Assembly (NCBI GenBank): GCA_041745535.1
Contig: JBGTIS010000255.1
Coordinates: forward strand, 1 to 64,000
Direction of reading: 5' to 3'
From: JBGTIS01 sp041745535
GTDB lineage: Bacteria; Bacteroidota; Bacteroidia; Cytophagales; Cyclobacteriaceae
DNA length: 64,000 bases
In this document: positions 24,393-34,232 of the stretch, piece after piece
Layout: each line of letters begins with the position of its first letter
Numbering within the stretch: position 1 is the stretch's first letter
The notes under the pieces: model-generated
What the model was told of the DNA's origin: nothing
Databases searched by the model: none
The model's input: only the letters and a program-made list of their open reading frames with translations
Made by a program: the position numbers and the translations under genes

Positions 24393-24703
24393 TTTCTTTT
24401 GTTATCGGGTATTCCGGCTTCTAGTAAAAAGTTATGATTAACGCCCTACTAATTATCGAACAAACAGCTGAATATTTTTATAATAAGAGTAAAAGTAAAA
24501 TTTTTTACTGACAGGTAAAATTAATCATTTTAGTATCAACCTGAATAATGTTCAGTTTCATACATTCTTGTATCGAATTCGAACAGTAGTTAAAGTTTAT
24601 TTTTTTTGTATAGCGTTGATAATCAGTTGCATATAATTATGGCATAAGTTTCGTTAATTGTGATTTCAAATAAAAATTACAACCCAATAATAATTTATTG
24701 ATT
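24393..24703. other. divergent intergenic region without a clear signal
   Basis: About 311 bases, very AT-rich, between the phosphatase and the small exported protein. TAAGTTTC at 24645-24652 is one base from a -7 box for the + strand gene. Nothing else stands out. Confidence 0.35.
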
Positions 24704-25129
24704 ATGAAAATGATGAAAATTAGCCTTGTTCCAAAAATGTTGTTAGTATTTGCTGCCATGTTTTTAATAAGCCCTTCAAACTTTGCCAAAGCCAATAACA
24801 GAGCAGATAAAATTGTTGAAAAAGCCAGACAATTTGTAGATGAAGCTAGCCCTGATGACTGGTATGCCATGGCCAAAGCAGCACAGATGTGTATTGACAA
24901 AAAAGTAAATTTGAAAGAGGCTGACGAATGGTTGAATAATTCGTTATCAATTAAAGAAACTTCCTTTAATACCAAAGTAAAAGGTGACTATTATGCTGTG
25001 AGTAATTTGCCACAAAAAGCTATTGACTATTACAGTTTGAGCATACGATTAGGTAAAATAGATAATCCTGCTTACCAGGATGCGGAAACACAGAATAAAA
25101 TTCTACATCTAATAAAAGTAATTGGTTAG
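24704..25129 (+). CDS. small exported helical (TPR-like) protein
   Basis: A 141-residue protein with a signal peptide (cleavage likely after FAKA near residue 26) followed by helical pairs of TPR or Sel1 type: residues about 45-75 (DDWYAMAKAAQMCIDKK), then EADEWLNNSL and DYYAVSNLPQKAIDYYSLSI. Such repeats bind other proteins. I do not recognise a family and no partner is evident. The ATG at 24704 gives the signal peptide its basic head (MKMMK); an in-frame TTG before it is not needed. It is monocistronic: a strong terminator follows and the next gene has its own candidate promoter. Confidence 0.72.
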   Translation: MKMMKISLVPKMLLVFAAMFLISPSNFAKANNRADKIVEKARQFVDEASPDDWYAMAKAAQMCIDKKVNLKEADEWLNNSLSIKETSFNTKVKGDYYAVSNLPQKAIDYYSLSIRLGKIDNPAYQDAETQNKILHLIKVIG

Positions 25130-25140
25130 TTTTAAGTTAG

Positions 25141-25164
25141 AGGCTTCTTCGGAAGCCTTTTTTT
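25141..25164 (+). terminator. rho-independent terminator
   Basis: AGGCTTC (25141-25147) pairs with GAAGCCT (25152-25158) around a TTCG tetraloop and is followed by seven T. A textbook terminator for the small exported protein. Confidence 0.92.
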
Positions 25165-25197
25165 ATTTGTAGAAAGTTAATTATAGTTAATTAACAA

Positions 25198-25229
25198 TTT
25201 GGGTAAGATTTTACAATTATATATGTTTT
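25198..25229 (+). promoter_or_regulatory. candidate promoter of the large hybrid kinase
   Basis: TTTG (25198-25201) and TATGTTTT (25222-25229, seven of eight bases of TAnnTTTG) are separated by 20 bases, a good spacing for the Bacteroidota housekeeping sigma factor. They end 31 bases before the start codon. Confidence 0.45.
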
Positions 25230-25260
25230 TTTAGAATCGGGAATAGGATAGATTTATCCT

Positions 25261-28200
25261 ATGATGAAAATTAAAAACTGGTTTATAGAGGACTATATAA
25301 AAGGTAGCATAAATCCAGGTATATTATTAAAAATTAACATACTTTTTGATTCCTCTTTTTTCAACTTTTTATTATTATCCTGCATTTTTATTACGGGTCT
25401 GGTTAAATTTCAAGCTGTAAATCCTATTCAGTTGTTTCTGGCAATTTGTGCCTTGCTTGGGTGTTTGGCCTGCCCGTTTCTTCTGAAATACCAAAGAAAA
25501 TATAAACCTGCTGCCATTATTTTTATTATATCTAATCTTGGGTTTTTAATAGGAATTATTGTTTTTGTTACAGGAGGTATTCTGCTTTTCAGTTCGGCAA
25601 TCTGGTTGGTGATCTTTTATCTGATTACTTACCTTGTACTGGGCAGGAAGGCAGGCTTAGTTTATTTGTTGGTAGTATTTGGTATGCTTGCGCTGGTAGT
25701 GATACTAAAGTTTAATGAGCAAACTCATTATTTTTCTCAGGCAGTTAATTATAACCAATTCTCAGATTTTTCTGTGCTATTCAGTACGGGAATAGGTTTG
25801 GCTTATCTTTTTTGTTTTACCAATTACTATTTAAAATTGAATACTGTTTTGGAAGAATGCCTCACGAATGCTTTAAAAAATGAAGAAAGCCTGAATGAAG
25901 AATTAATAGCTAGCGAGGAAGAACTACGACAAGCCAATGAATATCAGCAGGAAATTATTCGGAAGCTGGAAGAAAGTGAAAGAAATTTAAATGAAATTCA
26001 GGACCTGGCCGGCGTTAGTCACTGGTCGTTGGATTTGCGAAGTAATTTAGCCCAAACCTCCGAAAGGTTATATGAATTGTTGCAGGAGAAGCCTGGTTCT
26101 ATTTTGACCAGGAAAGATTATTACCGGTTTATTCACCACGAAGACGTACCGCTTATCGAAAAAGGAATAAGCAAAGCCTTGAACCATGGCCAAGCTTCTG
26201 TTGAGCATCGAATTTGTCTTCAGAATAACCAGGTCTACTATTGCAGAACCTCGATTAGGCCAATTTACGACAAAAAGAAAAAAATTTCCGGATTATACGG
26301 TAGTGTGCTCAACATTACTGAAACAATTGAGGCCCAACATGAAATTAAGAAATTAGCGCTGGTAGTTCAAAAGTCTGGCCGGATTGTCATAATTACGAAT
26401 GGCGAAGGGATAGTTGAATGGGTAAACGATGCATTTACCAGGGTATTGGGATATAAACCCAATGAAGTAATAGGAAAAGAATTTAGTTTTCTATTTAAAA
26501 ATGCCTACAAAGAAAGAAAAGTTTATCTGAAAATTAAAAACTCATTGTTCAATTGCAAAGAGTATGAAGATGAAGTAAGGTGTTTGGATAAGTTTTCTAA
26601 GGAATTATGGATGGAAATTAATTTTCAACCAATAATCAATGCGAATGGTAAAATTAACCAGTATGTTTTAATTGGTAAGGATATTACCCAGCAAAAAACC
26701 TGGATTGAACGCCTGGTACAATCCGAGGAAAACCAAAAAATGGCACAGGAAACCTCAAATCTGGGAAGTTGGGAAATCGATCTGAATACCAACAAGCTAT
26801 TCTGGTCTAAACAAACCTATCACATTTTTGATTTGCCTTACGATTATAAGCCTTCTGTAGAGGAGGCTATTCAATATTATGATGAAGATGCTCAGATAAT
26901 CCTGAAAAAAGCCATAAAGAATACCATTCAAACAGGTGAGGGGTACGATTTACAACTTAGGTTTATATCCGCGAAAGGTGTTCAGAAATGGGTTAGGTCC
27001 ATTGGCAAAACGGTTTGCCAGAATAATAAGGTGGTGAAAGTTTATGGGGTTATTCAGGATATTACCAAGGAAAGAGAAAAAGAACTTCAGTTTAACCATT
27101 ATCGCAGGGGCTTGGAACTGTTAAATCAGGTGGCTTCCAATGCTAACCTGAACTACAAAGAGCAACTTGACAAGGCGTTGCAACTTGCTTCCCATTATCT
27201 TAATCTTCCATATGGTGTAATTAGTAAAATAGAAGATGGCGTATATACAATTGAACATTATTATAAACCTGCTGGTGCTATTCATTTAAATATTCAGAAC
27301 AAATTACCGGTTCAGGAAACTTTGTGCGCTATTACCATTGATCGGAAAGATGCCACCGCCATACCCAATGTGGCCCATTCTTCCTATGCCAATCATCCTT
27401 ACACGCGGCAATCTTTAGCAAAAGCCTATATTGGTGCGCCTATTCTGATCCATGGGAAATATTACGGAACAGTGAATTTTCTGTCGCCCGAAACAAAAAC
27501 TGAGAACTTTAGCGAGAGCGATCGTGATTTTGTGAAGTTGTTGTCTACCTGGATTGGTTCGGTGATAGAAAGAAGTTATGCGGAAAAGGAAATTCTACTG
27601 ACCAAAGAGCAGGCAGAATTGGCTTCTATGGCCAAAGCGCAGTTTTTATCTACCATGAGCCATGAAATAAGAACTCCTATGAATGCTGTAATTGGCATGA
27701 CACATTTACTGTTACAGGACGATCCACGGGCAGATCAGGTAGAACATTTACAGGCCCTTCGCTTTTCGAGCGAAAATCTATTGGCACTTATCAATGATAT
27801 TCTGGATTTTAGTAAAATTGAAGCAGGAAAAATTGAATTTGAAAAGGCCGATTTCAACATCAAATACCTGATAAACAGCATTAATCAATCACTTGCCTAC
27901 CGGGCACAAGAAAAAGGGATCAGAATTCTATCTGACCTGGATGACCAGCTTCCTGAAATGGTAGTAGGCGATCCAACCCGTCTTTCTCAGATTTTAAATA
28001 ACCTGGTGAGTAACGCGGTGAAATTTACTGAACAGGGCGAGGTACGCGTAGAAGCAAAGGTTGTCAACCAATCATTAGAAACCATAACCATTCATTTTGC
28101 GGTAATAGATACCGGGATTGGCATTTCTCAGGATGAACTTATAAAAATATTTGATAGCTTTTCTCAGGCCAGTTCAGATACCACCCGAAAATTTGGTGGA

Positions 28201-28755
28201 ACAGGCTTAGGTTTGGCTATTACCAAGCGATTGCTCGATTTGCAGAAAAGTAAAATTGAGGTTGAGAGTACCCCAGGAAAGGGTGCTAATTTCTTCTTTG
28301 ACCTTGGTTTTGGTATTTCTAGCAGGCAAACAGAAAAGGAAGTCAAATCGAATATAGACCAAATTGTACCTGATAACCTGAAAGAAACGCATATTTTATT
28401 GGCCGAAGATAACCCAATGAATGTGCTGGTAGCTCGTAAATTTTTGTTAAAATGGGATGTGATTTTAGATGTAGCTAATAATGGAAAAATAGCTGTGGAA
28501 AAAGCGCTTGCCTGCGATTATGACTTGGTGCTGATGGACCTGGAAATGCCAGTTATGGATGGATATCAGGCTGCTACTGAAATAAAAAAGAAAAAACCCG
28601 ATTTGCCAATTATTGCCCTTACAGCTTCAGCCACTACTGATGTGCAGGAAAAAGTTTTCCAAATTGGCATGAAACACTTTATTACAAAACCGTTTAATCC
28701 CAATGACCTTTACAACTCAATTCTGAAATACCGAAAAACTCCCTTAGATGCTTAG
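25261..28755 (+). CDS. hybrid sensor histidine kinase (7TM-like, PAS x3, GAF, HisKA, HATPase, receiver)
   Basis: A 1164-residue membrane sensor. Residues 1-200 hold six or seven membrane helices. A coiled coil follows (about 200-245), then three PAS domains (about 245-365, 366-490 and 490-615, each preceding an ITxxKE/ITQQK-type linker) and a GAF domain (about 620-780). The HisKA domain carries the phospho-accepting H801 in MSHEIRTPMNAV. The ATPase has N, G1, F and G2 boxes (SNAVKFTEQGE, DTGIGIS, FGGTGLGLAI). The C-terminal receiver carries D1093 in LMDLEMPVMDGYQ. Neither an Hpt protein nor a response regulator is encoded nearby, so it must signal to a distant partner. Confidence 0.93.
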   Translation: MMKIKNWFIEDYIKGSINPGILLKINILFDSSFFNFLLLSCIFITGLVKFQAVNPIQLFLAICALLGCLACPFLLKYQRKYKPAAIIFIISNLGFLIGIIVFVTGGILLFSSAIWLVIFYLITYLVLGRKAGLVYLLVVFGMLALVVILKFNEQTHYFSQAVNYNQFSDFSVLFSTGIGLAYLFCFTNYYLKLNTVLEECLTNALKNEESLNEELIASEEELRQANEYQQEIIRKLEESERNLNEIQDLAGVSHWSLDLRSNLAQTSERLYELLQEKPGSILTRKDYYRFIHHEDVPLIEKGISKALNHGQASVEHRICLQNNQVYYCRTSIRPIYDKKKKISGLYGSVLNITETIEAQHEIKKLALVVQKSGRIVIITNGEGIVEWVNDAFTRVLGYKPNEVIGKEFSFLFKNAYKERKVYLKIKNSLFNCKEYEDEVRCLDKFSKELWMEINFQPIINANGKINQYVLIGKDITQQKTWIERLVQSEENQKMAQETSNLGSWEIDLNTNKLFWSKQTYHIFDLPYDYKPSVEEAIQYYDEDAQIILKKAIKNTIQTGEGYDLQLRFISAKGVQKWVRSIGKTVCQNNKVVKVYGVIQDITKEREKELQFNHYRRGLELLNQVASNANLNYKEQLDKALQLASHYLNLPYGVISKIEDGVYTIEHYYKPAGAIHLNIQNKLPVQETLCAITIDRKDATAIPNVAHSSYANHPYTRQSLAKAYIGAPILIHGKYYGTVNFLSPETKTENFSESDRDFVKLLSTWIGSVIERSYAEKEILLTKEQAELASMAKAQFLSTMSHEIRTPMNAVIGMTHLLLQDDPRADQVEHLQALRFSSENLLALINDILDFSKIEAGKIEFEKADFNIKYLINSINQSLAYRAQEKGIRILSDLDDQLPEMVVGDPTRLSQILNNLVSNAVKFTEQGEVRVEAKVVNQSLETITIHFAVIDTGIGISQDELIKIFDSFSQASSDTTRKFGGTGLGLAITKRLLDLQKSKIEVESTPGKGANFFFDLGFGISSRQTEKEVKSNIDQIVPDNLKETHILLAEDNPMNVLVARKFLLKWDVILDVANNGKIAVEKALACDYDLVLMDLEMPVMDGYQAATEIKKKKPDLPIIALTASATTDVQEKVFQIGMKHFITKPFNPNDLYNSILKYRKTPLDA

Positions 28756-28922
28756 CGAAATCAAATTTCCTGATAGCTTAAAATGCTGGAAAGTAAAAAC
28801 GCTGTTATTGACAATAGTTGTAGCTGAATAGGGGGAAAGCTTTTATTTCTGAATTTCCACTAGTATGTTTGCCTAAGATATTATTGGCCTTTCAATAATT
28901 AAACAACTGTTTAGCCCAACTA

Positions 28923-29378
28923 ATGATGTACACCGGATTATTGCATTTCCATTCTGCTTTACGCTACCTTGTTCTTATCTTTTTACTGGTTACTATTATA
29001 AAAAGCTTTGCCGGCTGGTTGGGTAAGAAAGAGTATTCATCATTGGATAACAAACTTTCTCTGTTTACCTTAATTGCCGTCCATACTCAATTTCTAATTG
29101 GCCTTATTCTATATTTTGTAAGCCCAAGGGTAAAACAAGCACTCTCCGATATGGGAACTGCCATGCAAAATTCTGAATTAAGATTTTGGGCAGTAGAACA
29201 CATCTCAACTATGATCATTGCCGTGGTACTGATTACAGTGGGCAGATCTACCTCAAAAAAAACAATGGAAGCCACAGGCAAACATAAGAAGGTAGCTTTG
29301 TTCTTTTTGATTGGTCTTTTGTTGATACTTTTTGCCATTCCGTGGCCATTCAGCAGAGTTCCCAGGCCCTGGTTTTAG
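28923..29378 (+). CDS. four-helix membrane protein, cytochrome-b-like
   Basis: A 151-residue protein with four predicted membrane helices. Histidines occur in the first helix (LLHFHSALRYLVL), in the second (LIAVHTQFLIGL) and at the start of the third (WAVEHISTMIIAVVL), and the C-terminus is FSRVPRPWF. The histidine pattern suggests heme binding or a redox role. Similar Bacteroidota proteins have been labelled cytochrome B or, wrongly, ribosomal protein L27 in databases; I cannot confirm heme. It stands alone between the kinase and the CHRD gene. Confidence 0.7.
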   Translation: MMYTGLLHFHSALRYLVLIFLLVTIIKSFAGWLGKKEYSSLDNKLSLFTLIAVHTQFLIGLILYFVSPRVKQALSDMGTAMQNSELRFWAVEHISTMIIAVVLITVGRSTSKKTMEATGKHKKVALFFLIGLLLILFAIPWPFSRVPRPWF

Positions 29379-29496
29379 TTTTAATCAACGAGGTGCTTTT
29401 TGAAAGTAACAAGGTTCAATAAAACTTTGCTGCATTTTTATAGTTAATAAAAAAAATTCTTTCAATATTTTTAACGATTAACTCTTAGTAACTTTT

Positions 29497-31473
29497 ATGG
29501 AAAACTTTTTTAATCTTTTTTCTTCAAAAATCAGCCAGTTACTCATTATTTGCACTGGTTTACTTTGGTTTACAGCTTGTCAGGATGATGATACGGGTTC
29601 AGACCCCCCTCCCGTAATTGATGAATCGGTAACTTACTATTTAAATGCTACTGCAGGTTCAAATATCAATGGGTATGTAGTATTTTATAAAGATAAAGAT
29701 AATGCCATTGTAGCGAATGTATCGCTGGCAGGTACAACACCAGGCAACAGCTATCCGATACATGTACATCAGAATTCGGCTATCGAAGGTGGTGATATTG
29801 TAATTTCTCTGGAAAATGTGGATGGTGTTACCGGCAAAAGCCAAACGGTATTTACCCAAACCGACGCGGGAAATGCCATTACCTTTGAAGACTTTTTAAA
29901 TTTTGATGGCTACATCAACGTACATGCCAGTGAGAGCGACCTGGGCACACTGGTTAGCCAGTCTGATATTGGCAGCAACTTATTTACCGGTAATTCAAAA
30001 ACTTATGCGTTGAACCCACTTGGAGGTTCAGATATTGGTGGCGAGGTAACTTTTGAAGAAAGAAAAAACGGAAGCACCAAAGTTACTATCGAACTAGACA
30101 CTACCATTGCCAATGCTTCCTATCCGGCTCATATCCATGTAAATTCCGCTGCTGAAACCGGTGGAATTGCTATTAATTTAATCGCCGTAGACGGCGCTTC
30201 AGGAATGAGCGTAACCAACATAAGAAAATTAAACGACGATGCAGGGGGTACACCCATTACTTACAGCGAACTACTCGAATTTGATGGTTACATCAACTTG
30301 CACAAGAGCGCGGAAGAACTGAATATTGTGGTTTCTCAAACCGATATCGGACAGAATGAGCTTACCGGCAATTCAGAAACTTATCCGCTACGGGAAGTCG
30401 CGGTTGATGGAATTATGGGTACAGCCACTTTCGCTGAAAGAATGAACGGCAATACGTTAGTTACCTTATCGCTTGAAGGTACCGCTGATGGCGGTGTGCA
30501 TCCTGCTCATATCCACGGTAATACGGCTGCTGAAACCGGTGGAATTGAAATTACCCTAAACAGCGTAAATGGTACCACAGGAATGAGTGTAACCAACGTA
30601 ACCGCTCTTGATGCGGGAACTGCCATCACTTACGAAGAGCTGCTGGTGTATAACGGTTACATTAACGTACATGCCAGTGCAGATGATCTGGGAACTATTG
30701 TAGCGCAGGGAGATATTGGAGAAAATGCCCTTAATGGCGAACAGGTTACTTACCGGCTCGATTCGGTTGATAATCCGGATATCAAGGGTACAGCGACTTT
30801 TTATCAAAGAAATAACGGATTAACCCTGGTTGAATTAAAACTGGAAAATACGCCCGAAGGTGGCGTTCACCCTGCTCATATTCATGCCAATACAGCAGCC
30901 GAAGGCGGAGGTATTCAGATAGATCTGGACAGTGTAAATGGAACTACAGGTATGAGCATGACTACCATTCGGGCATTTAACGATGGCACACCCGTTACTT
31001 ATGAAGAACTATTAGAATACGATGGCTACATTAATGTGCATGCCAGCGCGACTGATTTGGCTACTATTGTAGGACAAGGCGATATTGGCGCCAATGCGTT
31101 AACTGGTGACCAGACTGTATATACCTTAAATGAGGTGGAAAGTTCCGGCATCAGCGGAACCGCTACTTTTGCCAAACGTAAAAACGGATTTACGCTCATA
31201 ACTTTAAAGTTAGATGGAACCGTTTTCCCGGGCGATCATCCGGCACATATTCACTTTAATTCTGCTGCCGAAGGCGGAGGCATCGCGGTAAGCCTTACCA
31301 ATGTGGTGGGTGGTAAAGGAATTAGTAAAACCAATGTGGAAACACTGGACAACAACTCCGAGATCACTTACGACGAACTCATCGAATTCGATGGTTATAT
31401 CAATGTGCACCTGAGTCCGATTGAGTTAGGCCAACTGCTCGCGCAGGGAAACATTGGATCTAATGTAGAGTAG
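29497..31473 (+). CDS. lipoprotein with five tandem CHRD domains
   Basis: A 658-residue exported protein with a lipoprotein signal (lipobox FTAC, Cys near residue 28). Five consecutive repeats of about 123 residues cover the rest. Each has a YPxHIHxN or HPAHIHxN box followed by an AAExGGI turn, then a T..ELLxFDGYINVH.S block; the histidine boxes lie at about 29760, 30127, 30505, 30877 and 31246. These are CHRD domains, first named in chordin, of unknown function in bacteria. The conserved histidines in pairs suggest metal binding. The first repeat is the most divergent (HVHQN). No C-terminal sorting domain is present, so it is probably surface- or periplasm-anchored through its lipid. Confidence 0.87.
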   Translation: MENFFNLFSSKISQLLIICTGLLWFTACQDDDTGSDPPPVIDESVTYYLNATAGSNINGYVVFYKDKDNAIVANVSLAGTTPGNSYPIHVHQNSAIEGGDIVISLENVDGVTGKSQTVFTQTDAGNAITFEDFLNFDGYINVHASESDLGTLVSQSDIGSNLFTGNSKTYALNPLGGSDIGGEVTFEERKNGSTKVTIELDTTIANASYPAHIHVNSAAETGGIAINLIAVDGASGMSVTNIRKLNDDAGGTPITYSELLEFDGYINLHKSAEELNIVVSQTDIGQNELTGNSETYPLREVAVDGIMGTATFAERMNGNTLVTLSLEGTADGGVHPAHIHGNTAAETGGIEITLNSVNGTTGMSVTNVTALDAGTAITYEELLVYNGYINVHASADDLGTIVAQGDIGENALNGEQVTYRLDSVDNPDIKGTATFYQRNNGLTLVELKLENTPEGGVHPAHIHANTAAEGGGIQIDLDSVNGTTGMSMTTIRAFNDGTPVTYEELLEYDGYINVHASATDLATIVGQGDIGANALTGDQTVYTLNEVESSGISGTATFAKRKNGFTLITLKLDGTVFPGDHPAHIHFNSAAEGGGIAVSLTNVVGGKGISKTNVETLDNNSEITYDELIEFDGYINVHLSPIELGQLLAQGNIGSNVE

Positions 31474-31500
31474 CGCTTTCTATAGTAATGTTATAAATGT

Positions 31501-31549
31501 TAATCGTTGTATGGTATTCGTTCTTTTATTGAATATCATGCAACGATTA
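31501..31549. terminator. long inverted repeat between convergent genes
   Basis: Bases 31501-31519 and 31531-31549 form 19-base arms with two differences that become G:U pairs in RNA, around an 11-base loop. It lies between the end of the CHRD gene and the end of the permease gene on the other strand. There is no strong T-run on the + side, but the position fits a two-way terminator. Confidence 0.65.
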
Positions 31550-31586
31550 CAATTAACTTTTCACTTCTTCCCAATTATTCAATAAT

Positions 31587-34004
31587 TTATTCGCTTTTTA
31601 GCGATTTAACAGGATTAACAGACGCAGCTTTAATAGCCTGAAAGCTTACTGTAACCCAGGCAATTAGTAAGGCAGCAATGCCAGCCAAAATAAATATACC
31701 AGGCTTTATTTCAGTTCTGAAAGCAAACTCCTGTAACCACTGGTACATACTGAAATAAGCTACTGGCATTGCCAGTAAAAAAGCAATTACCACAAGCTTT
31801 GTGAATTCTTTGGATAATAACACCACCACATGGGTAACTGAGGCTCCCAATACCTTTCTGATGCCAATTTCTTTGGTGCGTTGTTCTGCCGTAAAAGTGG
31901 CCAGTCCCAGTAAACCCAGGCAGGCTACCAATATGGCAAATCCTGTAAAAATAGAAAACACTTTACCAAGGCGCTGCTCGGTTCTGAATAAGGCATCGTA
32001 ATCTTCATCCAGAAAAGAATATTCAAAGGGTTCATCAGGCGCATAACTTTTCCATTTCTCTTCTACCATGTTTATAATGGCCCGGGCATCACCGGTAGCA
32101 ATTCTTACCGATAGGTTAGAACCATTTTCTGTAAGTTTTAAAGCCAGTGGACGTACCTTATTCCTTAGCGATTCATAGTTAAAATCTTTCATCACACCAA
32201 TTACCTTATAGGGTATTAAGTCGTCGTTTTTACCAAATGGAGATAAAATAATTTCATTCAATGGGTTTTCATAACCAAATTCTTTTACCGCGGCTTCGTT
32301 GATTAAAATGGCAGCTGTATCTGTCAAATATTCCTTGGAAAAATTTCTGCCAAGTACCAGGCTCAGTTGCATGGTAGGTAAATGGTTATAATCAACATTA
32401 TAGGTTGATACAATATGATCTTCATCAGTAGTTTTATTCCTGAAAATACTTGTATTATTTACTCCCGGTGGCACATTGTTGGAAATGGAAGCATTGATTA
32501 CCTGCGATTGGTTAATGAGTTCCTCTCTGAAAGCCTGTTGTTTGCCTTCGGGCAGCCGGTAGAGGTTTGAAATTACTAACACATTTTCTTTATTAAATCC
32601 CAGGTTTTTGTTGCGGGCAAACAGAAGCTGATTGTATACTACTGAAGTGCAGATAATGAGAGAAATAGAAATGAAGAATTGAAATACTACCAACCCATTA
32701 CGGATTCCTTTACTTTTCATCCCAGCTATAAGCTTTCCTTTTAGCACCTCAACCGGCTTAAAAGAAGAAAGGTAAAACGCTGGGTAACTACCTGCCAGCA
32801 AACCTACCACCAGCATTAATCCTAGCAGGCCTGCCAAAACACCAGGAACGGTGAAATACCACAAGGAAAGTGACTTGCCTGATATATTGTTGAAACCAGG
32901 AAGCAGTAGAGCAGCCAATATTAAAGCTAGTAAAGTTGAAATAAAACTTACCATAACAGATTCGGCCATAAATTGAATAATCAGACTTTTCCGCTGAGTT
33001 CCTAACGTTTTCCTAATTCCTACTTCTTTGGCCCGATTAGAAGAACGTGCCGTAGAAAGGTTCATAAAGTTAATGCACGCAATCAGGATTATAAACAGGG
33101 CAATGGCCGAGAAAATATAAACATAAGCAATATCACCGCTTGGTTCCATTTCATCGGAAATATGAGAATATAAGTGAATAGAAGGCATCGGTTGCAAAAA
33201 ATAACCATATTTACCTCCCTGTTTTTGGAATGTTTCTAGCGACATACCCAGGTATTGCTGAATTTCCGAACCTACATATTTTTCAACTAAACTGCCCAGT
33301 TTTGACTCTAATTCCTGAGGCGAGGCATCAGGATGCAGCAACAGGTAAGTCATAAAACTATTGTTAAGCCAGCCATCGTTGCGACTGTACTCCATGGTTG
33401 CCATGGAAAATAAAATGGTAAAGTCAAAGTGCGAATTGGAAGGGAGTGGTTCCATTACGCCAGTTACAGTATAGGTTTTTTTATCATTGCCTACTACCAA
33501 AGTTTTGCCTAAGGCTATATCATCACCAAAATATTTTTGAGCTACAGGCTGTGTCAATACCATGGTGTTCGGTTCTTTCAGAGCAGTAGCCGAATTGCCC
33601 TCAATCAGTTTGAAATCAAAAAGTTCAAAAAAAGTAGAATCTGCATAATATACCTTTTCTTCAGGCCATACCTTTTCACCGTACCGAATTACCTGATTAT
33701 TGTCATAAACGAAAATTCTGGTTGAATTAATTACCTCAGGAAATTCCTGGATTGCTACCGTAGCCAATGGAGGACAGGTATTGGTAGTCTGAATTTCCTG
33801 ACCAGCAATTTTCCCCATTAGTCCAACCCGGCAAATCCGATCCGCGTTTTCATAAAATTTATCGAAGCTTAGTTCATCCAGTACATAAAACGCAATGAGC
33901 AAACAGCAGGCAATACCAATACTGAGCCCTAAAATATTTAATAAAGAATAAAACTTTTGGTTAAGTAAATTGCGATAGGCAACTTTGATATAATTTCTGA
34001 GCAT
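31587..34004 (-). CDS. FtsX-type ABC transporter permease (large Bacteroidota form)
   Basis: An 805-residue inner-membrane protein of the MacB/FtsX group. It begins with LRNYIKVAYRNLLNQKFYSL, then a helix (GLSIGIACCLLIAFYV), a large MacB-type periplasmic domain (residues about 45-275), three helices (FtsX domain 1, with the FMNLSTARSSNRAKEVGIRK coupling segment), a second helix-periplasmic unit from about residue 425, and a second FtsX domain with EQRTKEIGIRKVLGAS. MacB-type permeases transmit mechanical force for export of lipoproteins, peptides or drugs. No ATPase gene adjoins, so the partner is distant. A 228-base gap without a gene separates it from gntK upstream. Confidence 0.88.
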   Translation of the reverse strand: MLRNYIKVAYRNLLNQKFYSLLNILGLSIGIACCLLIAFYVLDELSFDKFYENADRICRVGLMGKIAGQEIQTTNTCPPLATVAIQEFPEVINSTRIFVYDNNQVIRYGEKVWPEEKVYYADSTFFELFDFKLIEGNSATALKEPNTMVLTQPVAQKYFGDDIALGKTLVVGNDKKTYTVTGVMEPLPSNSHFDFTILFSMATMEYSRNDGWLNNSFMTYLLLHPDASPQELESKLGSLVEKYVGSEIQQYLGMSLETFQKQGGKYGYFLQPMPSIHLYSHISDEMEPSGDIAYVYIFSAIALFIILIACINFMNLSTARSSNRAKEVGIRKTLGTQRKSLIIQFMAESVMVSFISTLLALILAALLLPGFNNISGKSLSLWYFTVPGVLAGLLGLMLVVGLLAGSYPAFYLSSFKPVEVLKGKLIAGMKSKGIRNGLVVFQFFISISLIICTSVVYNQLLFARNKNLGFNKENVLVISNLYRLPEGKQQAFREELINQSQVINASISNNVPPGVNNTSIFRNKTTDEDHIVSTYNVDYNHLPTMQLSLVLGRNFSKEYLTDTAAILINEAAVKEFGYENPLNEIILSPFGKNDDLIPYKVIGVMKDFNYESLRNKVRPLALKLTENGSNLSVRIATGDARAIINMVEEKWKSYAPDEPFEYSFLDEDYDALFRTEQRLGKVFSIFTGFAILVACLGLLGLATFTAEQRTKEIGIRKVLGASVTHVVVLLSKEFTKLVVIAFLLAMPVAYFSMYQWLQEFAFRTEIKPGIFILAGIAALLIAWVTVSFQAIKAASVNPVKSLKSE

Positions 34005-34232
34005 GGGCGTAAACCGGGTAGGTGATTATGGTGAGCAAGTCTTTTGCATGTTGGATGAATAAATTGTGGAAAAGGTTGCAGCAGAAGGGGATATTTGAAA
34101 AATATTGTCTGAAATACCAATATTTTACTCAAATTCAGTTTTAAGCGGACAATTGAAAAAAGTATCAGTAAAGGATATTCAGATCTTAAATGCTCAAGCA
34201 TTCAGATGTCGTAAAGTGAGAGAATTGAATAA

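Noticed and set aside
29760..31260. DNA tandem repeat or satellite
   Set aside because: The period of about 370 bases is fully explained by five CHRD protein domains with divergent codons.
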